Shown piece by piece: positions 56,227-64,000 of a stretch of DNA of 64,000 bases (position 1 is the first letter of the stretch; each line of letters begins with the position of its first letter). This DNA is from Adiantum capillus-veneris (lineage: Eukaryota > Streptophyta > Polypodiopsida > Polypodiales > Pteridaceae). Under the pieces are notes generated by a model. That model was given only the letters and a program-made list of their open reading frames with translations. It searched no databases and was not told where the DNA came from. Location: the NCBI GenBank assembly GCA_014529385.2, contig CM043945.1:734312-798311 (forward strand), given 5' to 3'. The translations under genes were made by a program, and so were the position numbers.

Positions 56227-56250
56227 GCGTCGCTATATGCGTCGCTATGT
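56227..56250. repeat. Right-side 12-bp CACTA units
   Basis: GCGTCGCTATAT and GCGTCGCTATGT occur directly adjacent, with the same 12-bp period and orientation as the left subterminal array. They mark the last recognisable CACTA sequence before E1. Confidence 0.75.
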
Positions 56251-56699
56251 TAGAAGTAACATAGCCGTGGTTGACTCTACCATGCTTTGAAGATCAATGC
56301 AATTCAAACCACTATGCTGTGCAAGAGCTGGGTCTTGAGTAATTGACTCAAGGGTTTTTGATGTCGAGGTTTGCTGCTGATGTCTTCCAAAGAGAAAATT
56401 TTACAGTTTGTGTGCTCTCTATTTGATTGTACCATCAGGATGCTTCAACACGCTGATTGCTTGAGTTGTTGGTAGCACTTTTGATTGTTGTAGAGATTTG
56501 TCTCACCATTGGTAGCTTGATTTTCTTGTTGCTATATGGTGTGGTGGAGTCTTTTGAGACTTTACTCGCCATTGCTTGGATTGGTTTTACGGTTTGTGGA
56601 GAAGATAAGTGCTCCTTTTTCTTCCAAACCAATTTCATGCTAGGTTCCTTGCTCGGAGATGCTCGTCTCTGTGTTTTAACCCTTGGAACCTTCTTTTTG

Positions 56700-57345
56700 T
56701 GTTGTTGGTGAAGTCTTAGGCACCCAGATCTAAATCGGCTTATCCTTAAGCTGTGCTTGTGGTACCCAAATTTTCTTGACTCCTTGCATGCTACTTGTAG
56801 CATTTGCTTGTCGAGGGGATGGAGAAGATTGACTACTTTGTGGTTTGGTCTGTTGATTGCTTCCTTTCCATTCCTCTATGCTTGGTGCAATTGAAACAAT
56901 GAGTTGCCCGCCTTTAGGTGATAGCTTTAGCTGATGTGTATCCCAATCTGGTACTGCTTTGTATGTTCCCATCTAGGGAATTCCAAGAATCATCATCTCA
57001 TTCATGGGTTCATCTGGTAAGCATACAAACTGATGAGGACATGAACATCCATGTACTATCATGTTCAAGTTGACCACTCCCAATGTGGGGTTGGGTTCTT
57101 GTTGCATCCTTTCATTGTCGCTATTCCTGTCGTCAATGCTTGACTTGTTGCCTTCTTGTAGTGGAATAACTTACTGCATTTACTCTAGCTCTTGTGTCGA
57201 CCAAAGCATTGGTACTATGATTTTTGAGCTGTACTTTGATGCGCAGGTCCATTCCATCTAACCAGTCATCATCTGTTGAAAGTGCATCTTTAGGTAATTC
57301 CCATTGTCGGTCATCTATTATCAAAGTGTTGATGGGAATCGGCAT
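56700..57345 (-). pseudogene. Retropepsin-like ORF downstream of integrase (E1)
   Basis: The frame 57345-57133 reads WLDGMDLRIKVQLKNHST and then NALVDTRARVNAVSYS, a near-match to the protease active-site segment DTGAxxN with Gly changed to Arg. A second frame, to 56730, has ILGIP-xMGTYKAVPDWDT, like the distal ILGxxW motif of retropepsins, then a Ser/Gln-rich tail. It follows the integrase tail by about 40 codons. Ty3 polyproteins place protease before RT, so this is an extra copy, an unrelated element fragment or an accessory ORF. The frame changes make it non-coding. Confidence 0.5.
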
Positions 57346-57399
57346 CTATTGATTCTTGAGAGTAGCTTTTTGTTTGAGTACCCGAAGCTAAGTTTCCTC

Positions 57400-58574
57400 T
57401 TGGGCTTCATCAACAACCTACTATACTTTAATCCTTCATTGCTTGGATGCATGCATTCTTTCTAGCAATTCATTGGTTAGCGGTAAATTGTATTTCTTTA
57501 AACGACATCCACTAATCCAATTAGCCATTGGTTCACCATCTAGGGTGGACAATTTTATTGCTCCACTTGGAGATACATATTCAATGATAAACGGTCCATT
57601 TTCCTTTTTCTTAAACTTGGGAATGTGTTGTTTAAGGGTATAGACTAAAACAAGGTCCTCTTTCTTGAAGATTTTTGTGATTAAGTGTGAATCAAAAAAC
57701 CATTTTTGTTTCTACTTTTGTGCACAGATGTGAGCTACAAAAGTTAGTCTTTGCTCATCTAGCTTTTCCAAATCTTCAAGTCTTTCTGAAAATTCATGTC
57801 CAGTCTACTCAAGATTTCTCGCTACCCTTAATGTCAGCAATAGAAATTCTATTGGCAGTATGGCATCAAGACCATAAACAAGGTTAAAGGGTGTCGCATT
57901 TAACGCTGTTTTGAATGAAACTCGATAAGCCCATAGACCAGCATGGAGATTCATTTCCCAGTCTTTCCTTCTTGAACTAACCACTTTAGTTAGCACCGAG
58001 CTAAGAATTTTATTCGTATGCTCAGCTTGTCCGTTTGCTTGTGGGTGATAGGGAACTGATTTGCTATGGATGACCATAAACTCATTAAGCAAATACTCGA
58101 TTACCTCATTGAGGAAATGAGTTCCCCGATCACTGACAATTTCTATTGGTAGTCCATATCTCGTGAATACATACTCATATAAGAATGCAGAAGTGGTTAT
58201 GGCATCATTGTTTTGAGTTGCTTTAGCCTCGGCCCATTTGGTCAAACAGTCTGTAGCTACAATGATATATTGAGCTTGGGTTCTATAAGCAGGTGGCTAT
58301 ATTGGCCCAAAAAAATCTATATCCCATTTTGCAAAAGCTCTAACCCCCATCATTGGTCTCAAGGGCATGCTATCTACCGTGTTGGCATTTTTTCTTGTTG
58401 ATAAGCATCACACCTTCGACATATTCTTTGGCATCTGCAAAAAGTGTTGGCCACCAAATGCCTGCCATCAAGATTGTTCTTGTGGTGGTATCACTAGAAA
58501 AGTTTCCTCCAGTTAATCTAGCATGTGCTTGTTCTATAATCGGAATATACTCATCTTCATTTGCACAAAGACGC
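57400..58574 (-). pseudogene. pol: Second HHCC finger, integrase core and tail (E1)
   Basis: At 58574-58430 the second finger (RLCANEDEY; LTGGNFSS; WWPTLFADAKEY) has its second His changed to Asn and, through a shift, CDAY in place of CDAC. The 146-codon frame 58245-57805 holds the integrase core: KWAEAKATQNNDA, IVSDRGTHF and YHPQANGQAEHTNKIL, so the catalytic Asp and Glu are kept. The first Asp lies in WDIDFFGPI just upstream in the same frame with one stop. The tail runs to about 57440 (NWISGCRLKKYNLPLT). It is interrupted by E2 at its N-terminus. Confidence 0.8.
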
Positions 58575-58683
58575 TGTGCGCGTCTGCCACACGTGTCAAT
58601 GCAAGGAACTTGCCGATACACTGTGTGCGAGCCACAAATGGCTCCAAGCACACAACAAGCCTAAACTAGTAAGCTCAAAGATG
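58575..58683 (-). mobile_element. 3' LTR remnant of E2
   Basis: The 109-bp block beginning (plus strand) TGTGCGCGTCTGCCACACG matches the inner end of the 5' LTR (62482-62590) with about seven to nine differences. The rest of this LTR has been deleted together with the polypurine tract. It is the source of the spurious frame that reads into the E1 finger. Confidence 0.85.
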
Positions 58684-59580
58684 GTCCCAACTTGTTGATA
58701 TGGTCCCAACCCTTAGTAGTGATTGATATGGTCGCATTGGATTCATCACCCTCAAAGTATTGTCCCAACTTGTTAATAGGTATTTCTATAACAAGGTTCT
58801 CATCGAAGTAGGGTTGTGGATCTAAGTGTTCCTCCTCCTCTATTGGCATCTCCCCAGCACCCACCATTTGTGCAAATTGTGGTAGTTCAAAATTTAGTTC
58901 TCCATTGAGGAAGGATCAAAGAGATGAGACTAGCTCATGGTCTTTATATAGTTTGGACATGATGGTGGTTCTAACTTCTAAAGACATAAAATCCATCAAT
59001 TTGGCAATGTTGAACGGGACCTTTTGGACTTCAATCCCTTGACGTGGGGAAGATGGGATCTCCATTTCTTTGATAGGATCATGTAGTCCCTCTGTAAACA
59101 TTCTTTCCATCAAGAAGTGAGTACGCCCACTTTCCCATGACTTTCAGTCACTTTATTCTTGGATGACACTAGGTATGGCTAAGGGTCTACGGGCTTGGTG
59201 AGATTTTTGTTGCGTAGGGAACATGGTGTCTGTAATCTGGATCTGCCTAGGTGCTGGTTCTAGATTCCTTTGGGTATATTCTACCAAACTCCTTAATTGC
59301 TTGACTCGCTCGATCTCCTCTATAGGGTTTGGATAAGTTCCTATCTTCTTCTTGGATCCTGGCCATTGTGGCTCATGAAGATCTTCCTTGCTGGTTTCTA
59401 TCTTAGTGGTTGTTTTGGTCTCCATGGTTTCTCCTGAATCAGTATCCTCTTCAACGTCGTTCATATATACGGGGTCATCACCAGTCCCTATGTTGATCTT
59501 TGAGCTGGGGTCTGACTTTGCTTCTTTTTTGAGATTGGGCAATTGATGCCGTGTCTCTTTCCTCAAGAATATATTTTTTT
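58661..59580 (-). pseudogene. Gag C-terminal and inter-domain region (E2)
   Basis: Frames 59566-59153, 59113-58916 and 58867-58661 form an acidic, Lys-rich tail of gag-pol (KKIGTYPNPIEEIERVKQL; KVPFNIAKLMDFMSLEVR; EIPINKLGQYFEGDES). The last block resembles VPLNKVGEYCE, just before the protease of element B, so the deletion begins at the protease entry. Two stops interrupt it. No catalytic residue is present. Confidence 0.55.
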
Positions 59581-59594
59581 TTTTGGAGCATCGA

Positions 59595-60474
59595 TCATGT
59601 GAGTACGTTTACTGGTACCACAGGTGTACTTTGTGATGGCTCCTTGGTAACTTCAATCAAGTTTAATGGCGTGATCTTTGGTGCATTTGGATTAGTTGGA
59701 CATTGGGCAATCAAATGATCTATGCCACATCGATTACACATGAGTATTGTCATTGTAGACGTGCTCACTTGATTGGTTTGCACTAGTGTGGTGTTCTTTT
59801 GTAGCCTAATAGGACACTCTGCCACACGATGCGGACCTCCACACTCATAGCATTGAAAAGGTGGTCTCTTAGTAGTGTAAGTGATATTTTGGTCTCTTGC
59901 AGCAAGGGCAGCTACTTGATAGACAGGTTTGACTTTTCCCCAATAGTCCTCCATGTAGTATTGTGGACTTTCTTCCAGCACATCCATCCCATAGGCAATA
60001 TTAGGGTCTATATCCTCCTCATAGCCTTCCAACAAGCAATAGATGACTCACAACCTACTTGATTCACAGAAGTGATTCTCAGATGTGGTGGTTGCGGTCC
60101 TAGCACTGGAGGTGGTAAGGTGTTGTTTGAACAACATTTTGGGCCCTAGGGACCATGTGTTGTGCTGTTTGTTCAAGAGGTGGGGCTGACATCAATGCAG
60201 GCACTCGAGGTGTGTCTGTCCATGCTAAGGTTGGTCTATTGGCCATCGTGCGCTTAAATACTATGCAATCCTTAGCTTGATGACCATACCTTCCACAGGC
60301 ATTGCATTTCCCATTGAATTTTACTTTAAATGTAGGGCATTCACTTATACTATGCGGTCCATAGTATACTGAGCACCATTGTTGCTCCCTTCTTGGATAC
60401 ACATGATTGTTTTGCGGAGCACGCTTTTCTCTAAGACTCTCTTCAATAGCCTTGGGGAGATCTGCTAAATTCAT
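59595..60474 (-). CDS. gag: Gag nucleocapsid-like part with zinc knuckles (E2)
   Basis: The frame 60474-60100 holds CNACGRYGHQAKDC, a canonical CX2CX4HX4C knuckle, preceded by a degenerate CSVYYGPHSISEC. The frame 60035-59595 has CYECGGPHRVAEC and CNRCGIDHLIAQC, both CX2CX3HX4C. Family gag proteins bind their RNA through these knuckles. A stop and frame change lie between the two frames. The three-residue spacing matches that of element B. Confidence 0.75.
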
Positions 60475-60493
60475 CTAAGATATCTTTGGCTCC

Positions 60494-61161
60494 TTACCAA
60501 TAGGCTTTAGGGTCATTGGCTGATGCCCCGATGCTTGCGAGATAATTAGATTTAGACTCAATAGACACTCTTTCTTCTTGAATCATTAAATTATCCTCCA
60601 GTTGGATCGCATTGGTGGTGACTGCTTCCCAAGTGGTGATACCTCTAATGACTGGGCCATTGTAGATATCCTCATATCGTAATCCCCTAATGAATATATC
60701 AAGCAATTGATTATTATTGAAGCGATCATTTGGATTACAACAAGAATTCAAATGCTTCAAGCGACTAATAAAGTCTCTCACCGAATCTTCTTCCTCTCGT
60801 TGGGTTTCTGGAGTTGAGAGGCTACACCCCAAAGTACTCCCTCTCGTATGTATTCTTTCAAGAAAAATCTCCTAAGAGTAGGGTAAATTGTTTTTTCTTC
60901 CACCCTTAGGGTTCTATACCAATCCCCTGCATTCCCACTTAAGGTTAGGCTTAAAGCATTACTCTTATGTAGGTCATTGTGTTCTCCTATAGAACTGCAT
61001 ATTTGTTCAAACACTTCAATATGCTTTCTCACATCCCCGTCTCCACTAAATTTTTGTGTGAGCTTGGCTATTTGTACTGCCTTACTTCTAGGCTCTCTAT
61101 CAGGCGTGTTACGCATATTCTCATCAATAGATCGACAAATAGCTTGATCAAATGTTTCCAT
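60494..61161 (-). CDS. gag: Gag capsid-like core (E2)
   Basis: The frame 61161-60778 contains FSGDGDVRKHIEVFEQICSS, SLTLSGNAGDWYRTL and YPTLRRFFLKEYI, the classic Retrotrans_gag signature. The frame 60832-60494 continues with EDSVRDFISRLKHL, NNQLLDIFIRGLR and LEDNLMIQEERVS. The two overlap by about 55 bp in different frames, so one frameshift splits the capsid domain. Confidence 0.8.
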
Positions 61162-61204
61162 TCATCTAAGTGAGCAAGAACCGTGGGTGAAGGCGCTCCA
61201 GAGA

Positions 61205-61777
61205 CTACATGTGGAGTAGGTATTGGCATTGGGCTTGGCGCATAGGAAGCCCTTGGGTTCCATGCTGGGTATGATGTTGTGGCCCAAAGTTCATATGTGT
61301 GGCCCTAGGCATAGTAGATGTCAGATGTGACATGCTAATGCTATCCGGTATAGTCCCGTGGAAATAAGAACTTGGGTGTTGTGGTTGTGGAGCATAGGTA
61401 GTTGAAACAATGGGAGGGATAGGGACTACATGAGTATGAGGACCCATGGGTGTATACGATTGGTACACACTTGTAGGTACTATTGCAGGCATTGAGCTAC
61501 CATGTAGCGGTGCTTTACTAACAAATGAGGTCCATGGCGTGTTTCTTGGCATGCCCATCATTGGGGTAGGCATGGTAGCGGTGGTGTCATCAAGGGAAAG
61601 ATGAGCTAGACTTGGAAAGGTAAAGCTATCACTTGTGGGCTCAGATTGCACTAAGACCCCTGGCAAAAAAACATATGGGGGATCCATCAGACTTTCCAAG
61701 GGAGTCTCCATTTGCGATAAGGTTGCTTGTTTAGCCTTCCCTGTATCGAAGAATCTCATGAGACCCGTTGAAGGCAT
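61205..61777 (-). CDS. gag: Pro/Ser-rich N-terminal gag extension (E2)
   Basis: A 190-codon frame begins MPSTGLMRFFDTGKAKQA and is rich in Pro, Ser, Thr, His and Met (PTPMMGMPRNTPWTSF; MGPHTHVVPIPPIVS). It has no known domain and looks disordered. A stop separates it from the capsid core. It probably represents the N-terminal part of the gag protein. Confidence 0.5.
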   Translation of the reverse strand: MPSTGLMRFFDTGKAKQATLSQMETPLESLMDPPYVFLPGVLVQSEPTSDSFTFPSLAHLSLDDTTATMPTPMMGMPRNTPWTSFVSKAPLHGSSMPAIVPTSVYQSYTPMGPHTHVVPIPPIVSTTYAPQPQHPSSYFHGTIPDSISMSHLTSTMPRATHMNFGPQHHTQHGTQGLPMRQAQCQYLLHM

Positions 61778-61849
61778 GTTGATACCCTTGTTCTGTCTCT
61801 CTAACTCAATGACCCTATGGATGACCTCACAAACTCTTTGTTGTTGATT

Positions 61850-62460
61850 CTCACACCAGTAGCACTCAGAGGGTCGTAGTGTGCTTTACAACACAACGTT
61901 CGGTCACCTGAAGCTCTGTTGGTCCTTAAAAAATCGATTTTTAGCTACGTGTGAGGCTAAAATACGTAATTTCAAAGGGCGATTGAGGCCTGAGCATAAG
62001 CGTGAGCTTGGGCTTGGGTTTGGGAGATATTCCCGATCTCGGTACTACCTTTAATTTTTAAATTTTGTTTAATTATATATATATATATATATTTATTATT
62101 TATTTTTTGTTTCGGGATAAGGTCGCAATGGCCTGTGCGCGAGCACGCACACACACACTCTACCTACCTACTTTCAACTAATATACCTACTGTTACACAC
62201 TAACACACTTCATTAGCTCTCACAGATCTACTTCCTACTTATTGTACTTTGTATTACACAGAACTAACAATCTTAATACTAAGACCTTATCACAGAGAAA
62301 ACACAGTAACCTTTCAGAACTTCATGAACAAAGAAATACACAGTAGCAACACAAAATATTTCTTCTCAACACACACACCTTCCTTCCCTACCTTTCCTAC
62401 AATTGAAATTGCACCACAAAAGAAGCACAGAGTTCCATTCAAGATTAGTGTATGGCATTC
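61850..62460 (-). other. Leader of E2
   Basis: Non-coding, AT-rich sequence between the PBS and gag. The PBS-proximal part (62310-62460) matches the 9318-9490 leader of element F in inverted orientation, for example TTCTTTTGTGGTGCAATTTC and AGGAAAGGTA. It has no palindrome array of the type seen in A and B. A (AT)n run lies near 62077. Confidence 0.55.
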
Positions 62461-62478
62461 CTCGGCAGCAACGCCAAA
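62461..62478 (-). other. Degenerate primer-binding site of E2
   Basis: The minus strand reads TGGCGTTGCTGCCGAGGA, four mismatches from the tRNA-Asp complement, starting three to four bases after the LTR end. Its position beside the LTR supports the assignment. Confidence 0.6.
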
Positions 62479-62481
62479 AAA

Positions 62482-62718
62482 TGTGCGCGTCTGTCGCACG
62501 TGTCAATGCAAGGAACTTGCTGATACACTTTGTGCGAGCCACAAATGGCTCCAATCCCACAACAAGTCTAAACTAGTAAGTTCAAAGATGGCGATGGTGT
62601 CTCACTCACCGCTCTACGCTTGCTGTTGTGGAGGATTCCTCGCCGTGAAGAAGAAGGAGCCGTCGCTGTGCTGTGCTCAACCGCTTCGCCGCCACCGTGC
62701 CACCGTTGCAATGCTCGA

Positions 62719-62808
<90 letters not shown>

Positions 62809-63126
62809 TCTCTCTCTCACGCATACACGCACACAAAGAGGTGAAGAAGAAGAAGATGGAGATGGAGCAAGAGCACTCTTCAATTGCACAAATGAGAGAA
62901 TGAGTGAATTTTAGGTTTAGTTGACTTTTATATGAGCTCGCCCCATTCACACTTGGGCGCCCATGCTTAGCCAACTAATCCCTTGAATGTTCCAGCTAGA
63001 GTACGCCTCTCATCGGCGATCACTCTTACCCTTTTCCTATTGGATCGACAAGCCCGGTACCTGACTCTACCAAATAAATAATACAATGTCCGTCGTAGGT
63101 GATAGGAATGCGCGGGAGGGTTAACA
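62482..63126 (-). mobile_element. 5' LTR of E2 (645 bp)
   Basis: On the minus strand it starts TGTTAACCCTCCCGCGC and ends GCGCACA. A TATA box (TATAAAAG) lies at 62925-62932. A (GA)n tract of about 95 bp on the sense strand fills 62718-62818. It is closely similar to LTR F, so the two belong to one family. The Ser-Leu frames across it are artefacts. Confidence 0.85.
62718..62818 (-). repeat. (GA)n microsatellite in LTR E2
   Basis: A nearly pure TC tract on the plus strand, one TTTG interruption, followed by CACGCATACACGCACAC. On the sense strand it is GA, as in LTRs F and D, and lies downstream of the TATA box. Confidence 0.95.
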
Positions 63127-64000
63127 TACACAAATGTTGATCTTTCCCTCTCCGATACAATTGGTTCCCAATAAGAGCATAGTCTCTTGCTTCAGTTTCA
63201 ATTGATTTTTGACGGTGTTTAGTCATATCCCCAGGAAATTTTCGGCTTGATAAGTAAGTAACTAGATAGTTACTCCACTAGAAACAAGTGACATTTGAAA
63301 CAATGTTACATGAGTTATGGGTGTTTGTTTTTTACATTGAGGGCAATCCTTTACAAAAGATTGAACATCAATCCTCATAGTCGGCCAAAATACTCCAAGT
63401 CTCAAGATTCGTTGCATAGTTTGGTCTTCCGCAAAGTGAAGTCCTACTATGGTAACATGTGCTTGACTCAGGTACTGTTGTTTTTCTTCAGGATTAATGC
63501 ATAAGAGCAATATCCGATCTTCATTTCTTTTGTAAAGTCTACCAGCTAGTAATTGATACATAGCCAATTGCTCGATTCATCCGATCCTAATAGGAAGTGG
63601 TATTTGTGAATCCACTTAAGCCAACCATTTAGGTATCATTTCCATGGAGATTAAATAGGCATCTGGTAGATCATTGTCTACCCATTTAGGTGATTCTCTT
63701 GAAACAATCCTTGTAAAAAAATCTGCTCGTTGATGTGTAGTGCCCTTTTTTACAACCACAGTGAAATCAAATTCCAGAAGAATGATGAACCATCTCACTA
63801 TTCTTCCTGTGCTACATGGCTTGTTGACCAAATACAAAGCTTGGTGGTCCACAAAGAACACAAACTTGCTGGCTAATAGGTAATATCTATACTTTTTAAT
63901 GGAATAAATCATTCCTAATCCTTCCCTTTAGATGGTGGTGTAATTATTTTCCGTCATGTTCAACTGTCGGCTAGCATAATAAATAGGAAAGTCAATTTTT
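63127..64000 (-). pseudogene. pol: RNase H and first HHCC finger (E1), continues past the edge
   Basis: The frame 63912-63616 has YYLLASKFVFFVDHQALYL and RIVRWFIILLEFDFTVVV, the RNase H connection of plant Ty3 elements. The 101-codon frame 63567-63262 carries the first HHCC finger: LLAGRLYKRNEDRI, QAHVTIVGLHFAEDQT and CPQCKKQTPITHVTLF. The frame 63226-63130 begins the second finger (RDYALIGNQLYRRGKD), which resumes at 58574. Frame breaks lie at 63600 and 63240. The RT would be to the right of the window. Confidence 0.8.

Larger units (their letters stand above)
47816..56250 (-). mobile_element. CACTA (En/Spm) transposon, right terminus lost
   Basis: The left end is CACTACAAGAGG at 47816. Subterminal 12-bp units follow at 47886. 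Inside, on the minus strand, are a TNP2-type transposase (53775-51725) with DUF4218 and DUF4216 segments and a second gene resembling TNPA. Two further 12-bp units lie at 56227-56250, after which the Ty3 element E1 begins, and no TAGTG terminus is visible. It is therefore truncated on the right and has a few stops in its genes. Confidence 0.85.
56260..58574 (-). mobile_element. Ty3-type element E1, 3' part
   Basis: The minus strand carries the second HHCC finger and integrase core (58574-57805), an integrase tail (57700-57440) and a downstream ORF that looks like a retropepsin (57345-56730). The remaining part down to 56260 has only short frames. The same protein continues on the other side of the E2 insertion at 63127. 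The left end meets the truncated CACTA element, and no LTR was recognised. Confidence 0.75.
58575..63126 (-). mobile_element. Element E2, deleted LTR retrotransposon in E1 integrase
   Basis: E2 is 4552 bp. Its 5' LTR is at 62482-63126, a PBS at about 62461-62478, then a leader, a gag region (61777 to about 58690) and the last 109 bp of a 3' LTR (58575-58683). Flanking 5-bp sequences are GCGTC on the left of the sense junction and GTGTA on the right, consistent with a target duplication changed at two positions. The two broken parts of E1 integrase join across it in frame. Pol, polypurine tract and most of the 3' LTR are missing. Confidence 0.85.

Noticed and set aside
62249-62914. 221-codon plus-strand ORF across LTR E2
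   Set aside because: It runs antisense to the LTR and its GA tract. The homologous LTR F has different frames at the same place.

Overview
This window looks like transposable-element-dense plant nuclear DNA. The evidence is several Ty3-type LTR retrotransposons primed by tRNA-Asp, a plant L1-type LINE ending in a zf-RVT domain, a CACTA (En/Spm) transposon with TNP2, DUF4218 and DUF4216 parts, Copia-like debris, and many (GA)n, (GT)n and (CTT)n tracts. I see no intact housekeeping gene, no tRNA or rRNA gene, no CRISPR array and no prokaryotic feature. A large-genome plant is likely. The lineage cannot be fixed from the sequence, and a non-angiosperm is only a guess.

Layout. 1-3.75 kb: a decayed plus-strand Ty3 element that lost its RT and RNase H. 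3.75-8.6 kb: gene-poor DNA with a GA tract, a 20-bp palindrome and a near-perfect 66-nt hairpin. 8.66-9.5 kb: a lone LTR with primer-binding site (F). 9.5-15.1 kb: inverted and direct copies of Copia-like sequence around a broken FCP1/HAD-type phosphatase gene fragment. 15.6-16.3 kb: an array of 16-bp palindromes. 17.15-18.9 kb: a minus-strand 3' LTR (D) with polypurine tract and a degraded copy of an unknown ORF (family X). 18.97-22.9 kb: a plus-strand 5' LTR (A), PBS and a 3-kb non-coding leader. 22.92-34.4 kb: a nearly full-length minus-strand Ty3 element (B) with LTR, PBS, leader, gag, protease, RT, RNase H and integrase, but no 3' LTR. 34.4-44.5 kb: the large ORF X on the minus strand, split by a 6.5-kb LINE. 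44.5-47.8 kb: a leader-like tract carrying a nested 2.78-kb TG...CA element flanked by GTAGA. 47.8-56.25 kb: the CACTA element. 56.3-64 kb: another minus-strand Ty3 element (E1), cut inside its integrase by a 4.55-kb deleted LTR element (E2).

The most notable pattern is in the leaders of A and B. Each carries a spaced array of roughly 22-24-bp palindromes around a TACGCGTA core. The arms differ between A and B but remain self-complementary, the spacings are nearly the same (about 125 and 280 bp), and the LTR of each element carries a matching half-site. Other points worth following are two successive HHCC domains before the integrase core in two different Ty3 elements, a retropepsin-like ORF downstream of an integrase, zinc knuckles with a three-residue C-H spacing, and the unknown ORF X next to LTR-element leader or 3'-end signals. 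Coordinates and spacings were counted by hand. No database search was run, so family names rest on motifs.
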